The notes: generated by a model from the sequence alone, not told the origin. A stretch of 64,000 bases of DNA from Desulfovibrio ferrophilus (GCF_003966735.1 NZ_AP017378.1:3430905-3494904), one strand, 5' to 3'; shown: positions 1 through 9,062, numbered from the stretch's first letter. Program-made: numbers and translations.

Positions 1-217
1 GTTCGTCTGCGACGATCCCCGCATTCTTCAGCACCAGCAGGTGCTTGGATACCGTAGACACGTCCAGCCCCACCATCTCGGTCAGGTCGCACACGCACTG
101 TTCCCCGCGAGACAATTCGTCCACAATGAACAGGCGGACCGGATGCCCCAGCGCTTTCATGATCTGGGCACGTTCCGTGAATTTTGTTTTTTCGTATTTC
201 TGCATATAATTTCTCAT
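1..217 (-). CDS. ArsR-family metalloregulator, partial (C-terminus beyond left edge)
   Basis: The frame opens at 217 (or at an in-frame ATG at 205) and runs off the left edge. It shows the ArsR/SmtB winged-helix start: a helix with GHPVRLFIVDEL, then CVCDLTEMVGLDVSTVSKHL, the recognition helix with a Cys-x-Cys pair (Cys41 and Cys43 from the upstream start). In this family that pair at the start of the DNA-binding helix binds As(III), Cd or related thiophilic metals and releases DNA. The partner gene it controls may lie outside the window. The family is clear; the inducer is inferred. Confidence 0.85.
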   Translation of the reverse strand, partial: MRNYMQKYEKTKFTERAQIMKALGHPVRLFIVDELSRGEQCVCDLTEMVGLDVSTVSKHLLVLKNAGIVADE

Positions 218-236
218 TTGGTCAAATCTGCAAATG
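215..236. promoter_or_regulatory. Putative ArsR operator overlapping the regulator start
   Basis: CATTTG (215-220) and CAAATG (231-236) form an inverted repeat, and ATTTG-GT-CAAAT (216-227) is a second, tighter palindrome sharing the left arm. It covers the first codons of the minus-strand ArsR gene, which fits autorepression. ATTTG/CAAAT half-sites resemble known ArsR operators; binding here is inference. Confidence 0.4.
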
Positions 237-286
237 AATTTAGGCCTGCTTTCCAATGCTGTCAACAGGATTTGAATATAAACATG

Positions 287-318
287 AAAAAGGCCCCGAT
301 CAGATGACCGGGGCCTTT
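287..318 (-). terminator. Rho-independent terminator of the amidohydrolase operon
   Basis: A 9-bp perfect stem (AAGGCCCCG, 290-298, with CGGGGCCTT, 309-317) has a 10-nt loop and runs into a T-tract when read on the minus strand. It lies just after the M20 peptidase stop codon and before the ArsR gene. Confidence 0.85.
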
Positions 319-367
319 ACGCTTTTCGTTGCCGGATGGAGCTCCGGCGGGTGTTTTCCTGCCGGGA

Positions 368-1534
368 TCAGGTTAGCAGGTCACAGGCGATCTGGCAGTT
401 CAGAGCTACGCCCGTGGCCAGGATGTCCTCGGGGAAGACGATTTTAGGGTTGTGCAACGGGTAGCCATTCTCCACCTGTGCGCCCAGGAAGACAAAGGCA
501 CCCTTGGCCTGCTCCAGGAACAGGGACATGTCCTCTCCGCCCATGGTGGGCTCGGGTTCCATGACGTTGTCCTCGCCCACGAGCTTGATGGCGGCCTTGC
601 GTGCGATGTTTGTTGCGTCTGGATCATTGCTGACCGGAGGTACTCCCTGATGGAACTCAAAGGTGAAGTCCGCACCCATGGAGGAGCAGACTCCAGCGAT
701 GATTGTGCGCAGGCGTTCATCCCAGGTGCGCCACACGTCCTTGTCAAAGGTGCGCGTGGTGCCGTGCAGTTCCGCCCGTCCCGGGATGATGTTCATGGCG
801 GTTCCTGCATAGAACTGCCCAACTGTCACCACCGTGGGTTGAAGTGGATTCATCTGGCGGCTGGTAACGCGCTGCAGGGCCGAGACTACCTGAGTACCGA
901 CTTCCAGAGCGTCAACGCATTGATGAGGCATGGCCCCGTGGCCGCCCTTGCCCAGGATTTCCAGGTCGAACCAGCTCATGGCTGCCATGAGTTTGCCGTC
1001 CTTGATGCCCACCTGGCCCTTGGGGACCGTGGGCCAGACGTGCATGCCGAAGCAGTAATCCACTTTGGGTGAATCCATGATGCCTTCGGCAATCATCGGC
1101 TGAGCACCGCTTACGGCCTCCTCGGCAGGCTGGAACACAAAGCGGATAATGCCGCTCAATTTGTCCTTGGCCTCCGAGAGGACCTTGGCCGTGCCAAGGA
1201 GCATGGCCGTGTGGCAGTCATGTCCGCAGCAGTGGGCCACGCCTTCGTGTGTTGACGCAAAGGGCAGGCCGGATTCCTCTTGAATGGGCAGGGCGTCCAT
1301 ATCGGCTCGGAACATCACCACCGGACCGGGGCGTCCCGTATCCAGGGTGGCGACCACGCCGTGCTTGCCGATGCCGGTCTGCGGCTCAAAGCCGAGTTCC
1401 GTGAGGGTTTTGGCCACCAGAGCCGCTGTTTTTTCTTCCTCAAGGGCCAGTTCCGGGATCTTGTGCAGTTCCCGGCGGATTTCAATGGTCCAGTCTCTGG
1501 CGGCCTCAAGGCCTTCCTTCAACAGGTGTTGCAC
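368..1534 (-). CDS. M20-family amidohydrolase (hippurate/N-acyl-amino acid hydrolase type)
   Basis: This 388-residue protein has the M20D layout: a metal-binding catalytic domain with FRADMDALP and AHCCGHDCHTAML, FQPAEEAVSGAQPMI for the catalytic Glu region, a central dimerisation lid (GKGGHGAMPH), and a C-terminal MGGEDMSLFL motif. Such enzymes cleave N-acyl or N-carbamoyl amino acids, hippurate, or p-aminobenzoyl-glutamate with a two-metal centre. It is the last gene of a minus-strand unit after the symporter (10-nt gap), so the symporter probably imports its substrate. The exact substrate cannot be told from sequence. There is no signal peptide, so it acts in the cytoplasm. Confidence 0.88.
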   Translation of the reverse strand: MQHLLKEGLEAARDWTIEIRRELHKIPELALEEEKTAALVAKTLTELGFEPQTGIGKHGVVATLDTGRPGPVVMFRADMDALPIQEESGLPFASTHEGVAHCCGHDCHTAMLLGTAKVLSEAKDKLSGIIRFVFQPAEEAVSGAQPMIAEGIMDSPKVDYCFGMHVWPTVPKGQVGIKDGKLMAAMSWFDLEILGKGGHGAMPHQCVDALEVGTQVVSALQRVTSRQMNPLQPTVVTVGQFYAGTAMNIIPGRAELHGTTRTFDKDVWRTWDERLRTIIAGVCSSMGADFTFEFHQGVPPVSNDPDATNIARKAAIKLVGEDNVMEPEPTMGGEDMSLFLEQAKGAFVFLGAQVENGYPLHNPKIVFPEDILATGVALNCQIACDLLT

Positions 1535-1544
1535 AGTATCTCTC

Positions 1545-3005
1545 CTAGAGTTCCGTGAACTTGAGAACGTGTTCCTTGTCCTGCGGCTTGGTCATGTACG
1601 AGACCACGATCAGGCAGGCGAAGTTCAGGGCAAGACCCTGCAGGCCGGGGTTGATGTCCCACAGCTTGGGTACAATACCAAAGACGATGGAATAGTTGTA
1701 GCAGACTCCGACCACAAGCCCGACCAGGGCACCCATGGTTGTGGCGCGCGGCCAGAAGAAGGTCGCGAAGGCCAGGGGCAGCAGCTGAACGATGGAGCCG
1801 TAAGCACCAAGCAGCAGCGCCACCAGGGTGTGTCCGCCGAAGATGGTGACCAGATACGAAACCAGGCCAAAAGCCACGACGAAGATACGGATCCACTTGG
1901 TGGCTTCAGCGTCGCTGGCAGGACGGCCGACGATGACGGCGATGAAGTCCTGGGCGAAGATGGAACCGGCGGCGTGGGTGATGGTGTCCTGCGTGGACAT
2001 GGCAGCAGCCAGGGCGGCAGCCAGAACCAGGCCGATGGCCATCGGATGGAAGTCCATGTTCGAGAACATCCAGGGCAGGATGCGGTCAGGTGCGCCCAGG
2101 ACTTCAGGGGTCACCTGCATGATACCCGCAAAGCCGATGAGCAGGACGGGGATAAGCATGACGGCGAAGGTGGGGTAGAGCACGATGGTACGGCGCAGAG
2201 TGCGTTTGCTGTCTGCGCTGTAAGCCTTCATGAACAGGTGAGGCCACATGGTGAAGCCAAGCACGGAAACCAGCACGGCAGAAGAATAGGCTGCAAAGCT
2301 CATCTTGGTGCCGGGGCCGATCAGCAGGTGCGTGGGCTTGGCTGCGATGATCTGTGTGAACATCTCGGTGGGGCCGCCGTAGAGGCTATAGCAGAAGTAC
2401 AGACCCAGAACCCAGGCCGTGATGATCATGAACGCGCCCTGGAAGACGTTGGTCCAGGCCACGCCGCGGACGCCACCGAAGAAGACGTAGATAAGAACGA
2501 CCACATAGGCGATGAGTGCACCGGCCCAGAAGGGGATGGTTCCGTTTGAGGCAACCTCAAAGACATAGGCACTGCCCTTCATCTGTACGGAGACGTATTG
2601 GATGAAAGCCAGGGTCGAGACCAGGGCGATGATGATGGACAGGGCGCGTGACTGGAAGCGGTCGCTGAATAACTGCGCCTGGGTCACGTAACCGAATTTT
2701 CTGCCGGCTTCCTGTGCCTTGGGACCCCAGACCAGCCAGGGCACCAGGCCCAGTGCACAGTACCCGAGGATGTAAAAGGCCGGAGCGCCCTTGGCATACG
2801 CCCAACCGGGGCCGCCGAGATAGGCGAATGCGCTGAAGATGGCTCCACCCATGAGGAAGTACATGCAGATGAAGCCCAGGCTTCGGCTGGCAGTGATGTA
2901 TTCCTCTGCGGAATTGTTGCGCCCGCGACCGGCGACGGCGCCGATGAACAGGACGAAGACGAGATAGACCGCGATGACTCCGAGGATGATGACGGTGTCA
3001 CTCAT
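1545..3005 (-). CDS. Sodium:solute symporter (SSS family)
   Basis: The 486-residue protein is strongly hydrophobic, with about 13 predicted membrane segments. It starts with the SSS pattern of a first helix followed by a polar AEEYITASRSLG stretch and a glycine-rich second helix. The region LAAALAAAMSTQDTITHAAGSIFAQD matches the conserved Na+-binding helix-8 signature of the family. It lies two bases from the small membrane protein upstream and ten bases from the amidohydrolase downstream. The three probably form a peptide- or acyl-amino-acid-use operon. The substrate is not assignable (pantothenate, amino acid or acylated amino acid are possible). Confidence 0.88.
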   Translation of the reverse strand: MSDTVIILGVIAVYLVFVLFIGAVAGRGRNNSAEEYITASRSLGFICMYFLMGGAIFSAFAYLGGPGWAYAKGAPAFYILGYCALGLVPWLVWGPKAQEAGRKFGYVTQAQLFSDRFQSRALSIIIALVSTLAFIQYVSVQMKGSAYVFEVASNGTIPFWAGALIAYVVVLIYVFFGGVRGVAWTNVFQGAFMIITAWVLGLYFCYSLYGGPTEMFTQIIAAKPTHLLIGPGTKMSFAAYSSAVLVSVLGFTMWPHLFMKAYSADSKRTLRRTIVLYPTFAVMLIPVLLIGFAGIMQVTPEVLGAPDRILPWMFSNMDFHPMAIGLVLAAALAAAMSTQDTITHAAGSIFAQDFIAVIVGRPASDAEATKWIRIFVVAFGLVSYLVTIFGGHTLVALLLGAYGSIVQLLPLAFATFFWPRATTMGALVGLVVGVCYNYSIVFGIVPKLWDINPGLQGLALNFACLIVVSYMTKPQDKEHVLKFTEL

Positions 3006-3007
3006 GA

Positions 3008-3271
3008 TTAGTCATCCTCCTTTTCATTGCTGAACAGAACTTTGTCCATGACGAGCAACCCCACCAGCTCTACGACGATCAGGAACGAGACCATGAACAT
3101 GCCGAAGGGCAGTCCGATGATGATGGGCTCGGCGGCGTTGGCAAAGAGCCAGTAAAATGCCTGCAGAAAGATGATGGCGATGAAGAAAACGGCAAATGCC
3201 ATGATCGTCTTCCGCCTCGCAGGAGGTATCTTTGATGAAAATAAACGCAGTCCGTAGTTGTTCTGAAGCAT
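3008..3271 (-). CDS. Small two-helix membrane protein, symporter companion
   Basis: The 87-residue protein has two hydrophobic segments (about residues 24-43 and 50-73) and a charged end, NEKEDD. Small proteins of this shape (DUF3311/YhdT-like) often precede SSS symporters and may be an accessory subunit. The start at 3271 is favoured by a strong AGGAGGAG ribosome-binding site 4 nt upstream. An inner ATG at 3202 is less well placed. It is the first gene of the operon with the symporter. Function is inferred only from the neighbour. Confidence 0.75.
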   Translation of the reverse strand: MLQNNYGLRLFSSKIPPARRKTIMAFAVFFIAIIFLQAFYWLFANAAEPIIIGLPFGMFMVSFLIVVELVGLLVMDKVLFSNEKEDD

Positions 3272-4015
3272 GGCTCCTCCTAGGTGAGTGAAACAGGGTG
3301 TGAATATGAAGGCACAGGTGCGGCAGAGATGCCGTTAACCTTACGGGAAGGTGCTTGCCAGATCTGCTGACAGGTGACGTGGAGCTTGTGAAAAACGAAA
3401 GAGCAGGATGTTGGGCAGGGAGAGCGCTTGCCGCATTGAAGCTCGCGGTGTGGCGGTGTTGTGGGAAGGTCGCCAGTTCTTTGGAGGGAGGGGGTGTTGT
3501 CCCCTCTGCTGGCGTCCTTGAAAGAATCGTGGCCCGGGGGCTGCTCATGATTCCTTGCCTTTTTGATGTTTCATCGCTGGCGCAGTGCGGAAAAGCCGTA
3601 GCGTGCGTTTGCGATATGTCTGCTTCAGGTATTTCTCTATGCGAAAACAGAGTGTTGATGCGTTTGTGGTCCATCTGTGCCCATTGTAAGTGCTGTGGGC
3701 ACATCACGAATAGCAGGGCGAAAGGCAACATTTTGATCCTGAACTGATCTATCAGAATTATTCCATTTTTATAGTAATTTATTTCTATGAAGCATCGTTC
3801 GTTACCTCCAGTGATATGTCAATGTCAAGGCGGGGTTAGCGCGAATTGCGAGCTTGGTGCTGAAGCGTGAGGTTCAGACTCATGCTGCAATCCAAGGCGC
3901 AGGCATGATGGAAAGCCGATGAGGGGGGAGTCTTGTTGCTGAATGGTGTAACGAAGTCAGGGGTTGTCTCGGAATTGTCACTTGACGCATCTGTTTATGC
4001 GGATATGTTGTCCCT
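3272..4015. other. 744-bp intergenic region without a recognisable gene
   Basis: The region separates the divergent symporter operon (minus) and ars operon (plus). Open frames here show no ribosome-binding sites or family features. A short AT-rich patch at about 3740-3790 may hold promoter elements. I see no RNA gene, repeat or recognisable pseudogene. Confidence 0.5.
3983..4009 (+). promoter_or_regulatory. Possible ars promoter/operator abutting the start codon
   Basis: CGCAT (3986-3990) and ATGCG (3997-4001) form an inverted repeat just before the arsR ATG at 4016. TTGACG (3983-3988) and TATGTT (4004-4009) could be -35 and -10 boxes with a short 15-nt spacer, which would put transcription start at or next to the ATG. 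No ribosome-binding site is visible. Low-certainty inference. Confidence 0.3.
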
Positions 4016-4387
4016 ATGGAAACACTAGGACTTATTTTCAAGGCTTTTGCGGATGAGACCCGTCTGAGGATCATCAATCTCCTTGGCGAGGGAGAGCTGT
4101 GCGTGTGCGACCTGATGAACGTGCTGGAGATGCCTCAATCCAAGGTTTCGAGGCACTTGGCCTATCTGCGCAAGGCGGGTTGGATTCATGGTCATCGTTG
4201 CGGCAAGTGGATGCATTATGCACTCAGTCGCGAGTTGACTCCGTTTCAGGCCAAAGTGCTGGATAGTTTGACACTGCTTCTCAAGTCCCACCCCCAAGCG
4301 GTGAATGATGTCGCTGTGCTGCAAACCTATTTGGAAACAAAGGATGGCCGGCAGTGTGGACAAGCCGGCACCGACAGTGAGGAATGA
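4016..4387 (+). CDS. arsR: Arsenite-responsive repressor ArsR
   Basis: The 123-residue winged-helix protein begins FKAFADETRLRIINLLGEGELCVCDLM. Cys29 and Cys31 sit in the ELCVCDL motif, the classic As(III)/Sb(III) site at the start of the recognition helix. PQSKVSRHLAYLRKAGW is the DNA-binding and wing part. It heads an operon with an ACR3 pump (3-nt gap) and arsC, so autorepression relieved by arsenite is expected. There is no obvious ribosome-binding site, so translation may be leaderless. Confidence 0.93.
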   Translation: METLGLIFKAFADETRLRIINLLGEGELCVCDLMNVLEMPQSKVSRHLAYLRKAGWIHGHRCGKWMHYALSRELTPFQAKVLDSLTLLLKSHPQAVNDVAVLQTYLETKDGRQCGQAGTDSEE

Positions 4388-4390
4388 CTC

Positions 4391-5488
4391 ATGACTGAAT
4401 CGACGCTGAAGCGGCTTTCTTTTCTGGATCGTTTTTTGACCCTGTGGATATTTCTGGCCATGTTTGTGGGCGTCATCGGTGGATATTCGTTCCCCGGCGT
4501 GAAAGACGTCATCAATACCTTTCAGGTGGGTACCACCAATATCCCTATCGCCGTGGGCCTGATCCTGATGATGTATCCCCCTTTGGCCAAGGTGAAATAC
4601 GAGCAATTGGGCCAGGTGTTTCGCAATACCAGAGTGCTCATGCTGTCCCTTGTCCAGAACTGGGTCATCGGGCCGGTGCTCATGTTCGGTCTGGCCATTG
4701 CCTTTTTGTCCGGGCACCATGAATACATGGTCGGCCTGATTCTGATCGGCCTTGCCCGTTGCATCGCCATGGTTATTGTCTGGAACGATCTGGCCAAGGG
4801 TGACACCGAATATTGCGCCGGACTGGTGGCGTTTAACTCCATCTTTCAGGTTTTGTTTTTTTCGGTCTACGCTTGGTTCTTCATTACGGTGTTGCCCTCG
4901 GTCTTCGGGCTTGAAGGAGCCGTGGTGGATATCTCCATGGGCCAGATTGCCGAGAGTGTGTTCATCTATCTTGGCATCCCCTTTCTTGCGGGTATGTTCT
5001 CCCGCCTGATCGGCATCAAGCTCAAGGGCAGACAATGGTACGAGGAAAAATTCGTTCCGGCCATCAGTCCGCTGACCCTTGTGTTTTTGCTGTTTACCAT
5101 CCTGGTGATGTTCTCCCTGAAGGGTGAGTTCATCGTGCAGTTGCCCATGGATGTGGTACGTATCGCCATCCCGCTGTGTATCTATTTTCTGGTGATGTTC
5201 CTGGTATCTTTTTGGCTGTCCGTGAAGGCACGGGCCACTTATGAGCAGGCCACGACTCTGTCGTTTACCGCGGCCTCCAACAATTTTGAGTTGGCCATTG
5301 CCGTGGCCATTGCCGTGTTTGGTATCGATTCGGGTGTGGCTTTTGCCGCTGTTATTGGGCCCTTGGTGGAAGTTCCTGTGCTTATCGCTCTAGTCAATGT
5401 CGCCCTTAGGTTCAGGAGCAAGTATTTTCCGCATGCCTTGAACACACCCAGCGGGGTTTGCCATGTGACCTGCAAGCCGAGTTCGTGA
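4391..5488 (+). CDS. acr3: ACR3-family arsenite efflux permease
   Basis: The 365-residue protein has about ten membrane helices and the ACR3 (bile-acid/arsenite/riboflavin superfamily) signature [17 protein letters not shown], which includes the conserved thiolate Cys needed for As(III) extrusion. The conserved C-terminal [16 protein letters not shown] segment is also present. It follows arsR by three bases with a GAGGA ribosome-binding site at the junction. It pumps arsenite made by ArsC out across the inner membrane using the proton gradient. Length is normal. The C-terminal tail carries two extra cysteines (CHVTC), which is unusual but of unknown importance. Confidence 0.94.
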   Translation: MTESTLKRLSFLDRFLTLWIFLAMFVGVIGGYSFPGVKDVINTFQVGTTNIPIAVGLILMMYPPLAKVKYEQLGQVFRNTRVLMLSLVQNWVIGPVLMFGLAIAFLSGHHEYMVGLILIGLARCIAMVIVWNDLAKGDTEYCAGLVAFNSIFQVLFFSVYAWFFITVLPSVFGLEGAVVDISMGQIAESVFIYLGIPFLAGMFSRLIGIKLKGRQWYEEKFVPAISPLTLVFLLFTILVMFSLKGEFIVQLPMDVVRIAIPLCIYFLVMFLVSFWLSVKARATYEQATTLSFTAASNNFELAIAVAIAVFGIDSGVAFAAVIGPLVEVPVLIALVNVALRFRSKYFPHALNTPSGVCHVTCKPSS

Positions 5489-5575
5489 TCGGGGCGGCAG
5501 TTGGTGTGGGATTTCCTGATGAATGTATTGGGATAAAGATGAGCCAGTAGGAACGTTGATTCCTTGAGAGATGAA

Positions 5576-6007
5576 ATGATGAAAATACTGTTTTTATGTA
5601 CCGGCAACTCCTGCCGTAGCCAGATGGCCGAAGGCTGGGCCAGGGCGCTGAAGGCGGAGGCCTTTGAAGCGTATTCGGCCGGTGTGGTGAAGCATGGCCT
5701 GAATCCCCTGGCGGTCAAGGCCATGGCCGAGTCCGGGGTGGACATCGCGGGGCATGAGTCCAATACCGTGGATGAACTGCCTGTAACCGAATTCGACTAT
5801 GTGATCACCCTGTGCGGTCATGCCAACGAGAATTGTCCGTTCTTTCCGGGCAAAGTGCGGCGTGTTCATGCCGGATTCGATGATCCGCCGGCCCTGGCAA
5901 AAGGAGTGGCGAGCGACGAGGAGGCTCTGGTCCACTACCGCCGCGTACGTGATGAAATCCGGGAGTATGTTTTGGGACTGCCGGAGGCTCTTGAATCCGA
6001 AGGCTGA
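5576..6007 (+). CDS. arsC: Arsenate reductase, thioredoxin-coupled (LMW-PTP fold)
   Basis: The protein has the low-molecular-weight phosphatase P-loop C-x5-R (Cys8 to Arg14, CTGNSCRS). The two resolving cysteines, Cys80 and Cys87 in TLCGHANENCP, mark thioredoxin-dependent ArsC of the Bacillus subtilis/pI258 type rather than the glutaredoxin type. GFDDPP further on is a family motif. It reduces As(V) to As(III) for export by the neighbouring ACR3 pump. A start at 5576 or 5579 is chosen because a GAGAG site lies just upstream. The frame extends to a TTG at 5564. Confidence 0.93.
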   Translation: MMKILFLCTGNSCRSQMAEGWARALKAEAFEAYSAGVVKHGLNPLAVKAMAESGVDIAGHESNTVDELPVTEFDYVITLCGHANENCPFFPGKVRRVHAGFDDPPALAKGVASDEEALVHYRRVRDEIREYVLGLPEALESEG

Positions 6008-6061
6008 GGCTGGCCTCATGCTTGATAGAAAGTGAATGGGTAATCCTTTGAGTTGCTTATT

Positions 6062-6090
6062 GGCCCGGGTATATCAGCCCGGGCCTTTGT
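6062..6090 (+). terminator. Terminator of the ars operon
   Basis: GGCCCGGG (6062-6069) pairs with CCCGGGCC (6078-6085) over an 8-nt loop and is followed by TTTGT. It lies 55 nt after arsC. Confidence 0.75.
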
Positions 6091-6266
6091 CATTGGATGG
6101 TCAGGTGCGTGAAGCTGGAGCACAAAATTGGAGTGTGGGTGTTGTTGAGCTTCAAGTGTGTGACGTGATTACCTGCAGATTCTGTCATATTTGGTCGTTT
6201 ATGGAGAGAGCTGAAACCATTTGATGAGTCGTTGCGTCTGATAAGCGAGGGGGGGACCAGGGGGTC

Positions 6267-6306
6267 GGGGCGAATACGCATGCGTGTTCGCCCCGGTTAT
6301 TTTGTG
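6267..6306. other. Strong hairpin (GGGGCGAA...TTCGCCCC)
   Basis: An 8-bp perfect stem (6267-6274 with 6287-6294) encloses a second perfect palindrome, ACGCATGCGT (6276-6285), followed by GGTTATTTTG. It could be a second terminator or a structured leader ahead of the small secreted-protein gene. The rest of the 400-bp gap 6008-6407 holds nothing I can identify. Confidence 0.45.
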
Positions 6307-6407
6307 CACAATGGTTACTGCTGGACCTTTGCTGGTGTATCTGTGCGAGGCTTGATATCCTGTCCGAAAGAGTCGTTCCTGTTTTAATGTATAAAGAGGT
6401 GGGCAAG

Positions 6408-6734
6408 ATGAAGATGATTCTGTCCGTGATGCTGAGTGCCGTACTGTGCCTGAACTTTAGCGTAGCGGCTTACGCCGAGAACGCCACATGCAAGGATGTC
6501 TACCAAGTCTATAAGACCTGTTATGACGGTGGAGCACAGATGGACCAGCAGGGCTGTGACTATCTTGTGCAGGCCCTGGGCCCGAAACTCATGGGCGAGG
6601 AAGGGGTGACGGGGTTCTCCGCCGCCTTGTCCGTCGCCATGTGCAAGCGAGGTTGTGAGGATGGCGCGCGTAAGAAAAAGGCCATGAGCATGAGTTCCTT
6701 TCGCAAGGAGTTTTGCGGGGGCGGACTGAAATAG
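6408..6734 (+). CDS. Small secreted cysteine-containing protein, function unknown
   Basis: This 108-residue protein starts with a signal peptide (positive start, hydrophobic core, cleavage after AYA) and leaves a mature protein of about 85 residues. I count six cysteines in the mature part: CKDVY, CYDG, CDYL, CKRGC and FC. They are spaced so that disulfides are plausible. The ATG at 6408 has a GAGGTG site 7 nt upstream and is preferred to the ATG at 6387. It stands alone between a hairpin and a convergent cyclase gene. I do not recognise a family; a periplasmic disulfide-stabilised helical protein is the most one can say. Confidence 0.75.
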   Translation: MKMILSVMLSAVLCLNFSVAAYAENATCKDVYQVYKTCYDGGAQMDQQGCDYLVQALGPKLMGEEGVTGFSAALSVAMCKRGCEDGARKKKAMSMSSFRKEFCGGGLK

Positions 6735-6787
6735 ACAAGGCCAGCTGATCGTGTGGGGCTTTCGAAGCTGGGCGTAAAAAAGGCAGG

Positions 6788-8245
6788 TCAGTGCTCAACG
6801 TGGCTTGAAGCGGCAATCAGCCGGTTACGACCGGCACGTTTGGCCTTGTAGAGGGCCATGTCTGCATCAGCCACCAACTCGTGACCGGTGCTGGAGCCAC
6901 AGAGGCAGGTTGCGCAGCCGATGCTCACCGTGGCCTGAAGTCCCCGACAGGAATCTAGCTGCGTCGCCTCAAGCATGCAACGGATGCGTTCGCCAGCCGC
7001 ACAGGCGGCTTGGGCATTGGCTCCGGGCAGCAGTAAGGCGAATTCTTCTCCTCCCATCCTGGCCAGTACATCTCCGTCGCGGAGATTCGTCCGACAGATA
7101 TCTGCAAATTTTTTGAGGACCATGTCTCCTGTGGGATGTCCCCACGCGTCGTTGATGGCTTTGAAGCGATCCAGGTCCAACATCAGCAGTGATAGAGGAC
7201 GATCCTTTCGTTGCGCCTTGGACAGATGGAAATCCAGGTGGTCGTCAAAGGCTCGCCGGTTTACGGCGCCAGTCAGGGGGTCGGTTTCGGCCATGCGCCG
7301 CAGGATGATCTCCTGGCGTTTGCGATGTTGGATGTCCACGGCGATACCTGCCAGCTGTTCCGGGCGTCCCTTCATATCACTACTTACGCTGCCGATGATC
7401 TCCACCCAGTGCTGACGGGGACCGTGATGCCTCAGGCGCACATCATGGCGAAAGGTGCCTTCGCCATCTGCGACGTATTGCCGAGCGGCCTTGACGAGTC
7501 TGCGCACATCTTCGGGATGGATAAGTCGGCAGAGGCTCAGTATGTTGAGGTTGCGTTCGGCCGGTGGCTGTCCTGGAATCTTGGCCAATTTTCCGGTGAC
7601 CCAACCTCGTGCTGTTTTCAGATCGATCTGCCAGGCACTGGAATCTGTCAGGGCCTTGAGGATTTCAAACTGCTTGTCACGGGCTGAAAGCTGATCGCGC
7701 AGTATGGCGTTGGTGATCAAGGCACTTGCCGTTCGCAACAGCGCAATCTCCGGTTTGGACCAGCGGTATTCGCGCTGACAATCATCGAAACCCAATGTCC
7801 CCCACCACAAACCATCCACCATGATGGGAATGGTCAGCATGGATTGGATGTGCTGCTCATCCACCAGATGCGTGCGGAGCCAGGATGGAGGTAGCTCGTC
7901 GGGCATCATGGATTGATGTTCGCCCCGGCGTCGGCTTTCAATGAGGGCACGATATTCGGGCAGTTCGAAATCCTTTGTGAACATGCTGAAGCAGGACATG
8001 CCCATCTGGGCATATTCCGGGGAGGCGGCCCATTCGAAGACGTAATCCTGAACGATATGAGTGGGCCCGAGTTCCACGGTCTGGAAAATCCAGACGCGAC
8101 TGATCCCTGTTGATTGGCCCAGTTCGGCCAGCAGGGTGTTTACACCCTCGGGCCAACTGTCGCGTTGCGACAACCTTTCGGCACTGCGGGCGATGGCCGT
8201 GAGCAGATCAGTGGGGTCTACCGGGGTGGGGCGGATTGGCGGCAT
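6788..8245 (-). CDS. Diguanylate cyclase with GAF and PAS sensor domains
   Basis: The 485-residue protein has a GAF domain (about residues 15-185), a PAS fold (about 200-315) ending in an IQHRKRQE linker, and a GGDEF domain (about 320-480). The active-site motif is GGEEF, a functional variant, and RDGD lies five residues before it as an intact RxxD product-inhibition site. It should make c-di-GMP from two GTP in the cytoplasm under control of a small-molecule or redox signal. No membrane segment is present. It is transcribed alone. Confidence 0.93.
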   Translation of the reverse strand: MPPIRPTPVDPTDLLTAIARSAERLSQRDSWPEGVNTLLAELGQSTGISRVWIFQTVELGPTHIVQDYVFEWAASPEYAQMGMSCFSMFTKDFELPEYRALIESRRRGEHQSMMPDELPPSWLRTHLVDEQHIQSMLTIPIMVDGLWWGTLGFDDCQREYRWSKPEIALLRTASALITNAILRDQLSARDKQFEILKALTDSSAWQIDLKTARGWVTGKLAKIPGQPPAERNLNILSLCRLIHPEDVRRLVKAARQYVADGEGTFRHDVRLRHHGPRQHWVEIIGSVSSDMKGRPEQLAGIAVDIQHRKRQEIILRRMAETDPLTGAVNRRAFDDHLDFHLSKAQRKDRPLSLLMLDLDRFKAINDAWGHPTGDMVLKKFADICRTNLRDGDVLARMGGEEFALLLPGANAQAACAAGERIRCMLEATQLDSCRGLQATVSIGCATCLCGSSTGHELVADADMALYKAKRAGRNRLIAASSHVEH

Positions 8246-8489
8246 GTCATCTCTGGGACGATGTGTGTTCCAAGGGGGAACACGTCATTGTATACGGTCA
8301 TGGGATTACTGGGCCCCCATGTCTTTGCAGTCACTGTACGCCAAGGTTCGAAGAGGCAGAGGGAGCAGTCATTCAGTCGGTACTGCTCCTGTGGGAATCT
8401 TGCTGAAAGCCTTACGCGTGCCAGACAAGGAAGTCTATATTGCGCTTGCAAAATGGGGGAAATCCCCCGTGTGGACTAGGTTGTCGTGC

Positions 8490-9062
8490 CTAGCCCAATG
8501 ATCGGATAATCTCATATCGGAAGCAGCTGGTGAGATGGTCATTGACCAATCCGGTGGCCTGCATGTGAGCATAGATCGTGGTTGGCCCCACGAATTTGAA
8601 GCCTCGCCGTTTCAGGTCCTTGGACAAGGCATCCGAAGCAGGGGTGGTGGCTGGAAGCTGATCCATGGCTGACCATGTGTTCTGAATGGGGCGGCCATTT
8701 ACGAAATCCCAGATGTAAGCGTCGAAGCTCCCGAATTCGGCTTGAATTTCCTGAAAGCGAGCGGCGTTGTTGATGGCGGCTTTGATCTTGGCGCGATTGC
8801 GGATAATTCCGGCGTCGTTCATCAGGCGTTCTTCATCGGCATCGGTGAATTGGGCCACCAGGATGGGGTCAAATCCGGCAAAAGCCTGGCGGTAGCCCTC
8901 GCGGCGACGGAGTATGGTCAGCCATGACAGGCCCGCCTGGGCGCTTTCAAGAATCAGAAATTCGAAATGTTTGGTGTCGTCATGTTCGGGGATGCCCCAT
9001 TCCTCATCATGGTAGCGGGTCATTTCGTCGGGGCTCAGGGCCCAGTTGCAGCGCTGAGGCAT
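8490..9062 (-). CDS. tag: DNA-3-methyladenine glycosylase I
   Basis: The 190-residue protein has the TAG family layout and its zinc ligands: Cys and His in the N-terminal RCNW...YHDEEWG, and His and Cys in NDHLTSCFRY near the end. AGLSWLTILRRREGYRQAFAGFD is the conserved base-pocket helix region. It removes 3-methyladenine from alkylated DNA. Its ATG overlaps the upstream GNAT stop codon by one base (TGATG), so the two are probably translationally coupled. Confidence 0.95.
   Translation of the reverse strand: MPQRCNWALSPDEMTRYHDEEWGIPEHDDTKHFEFLILESAQAGLSWLTILRRREGYRQAFAGFDPILVAQFTDADEERLMNDAGIIRNRAKIKAAINNAARFQEIQAEFGSFDAYIWDFVNGRPIQNTWSAMDQLPATTPASDALSKDLKRRGFKFVGPTTIYAHMQATGLVNDHLTSCFRYEIIRSLG

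Noticed and set aside
1284-2549. A 421-codon plus-strand frame opposite the amidohydrolase and symporter
   Set aside because: It is antisense to two clear genes and its translation is low-complexity Gly/Asp/His with no domain.
3355-3747. A 130-codon plus-strand frame in the gap before the ars operon
   Set aside because: No ribosome-binding site, no domain, and unremarkable composition; treated as intergenic.
8246-8489. An 8-bp stem (GGAGCAGT...ACTGCTCC) near 8360-8390 as a small RNA
   Set aside because: Neither promoter nor T-run is visible around it, so a ncRNA is not supported.
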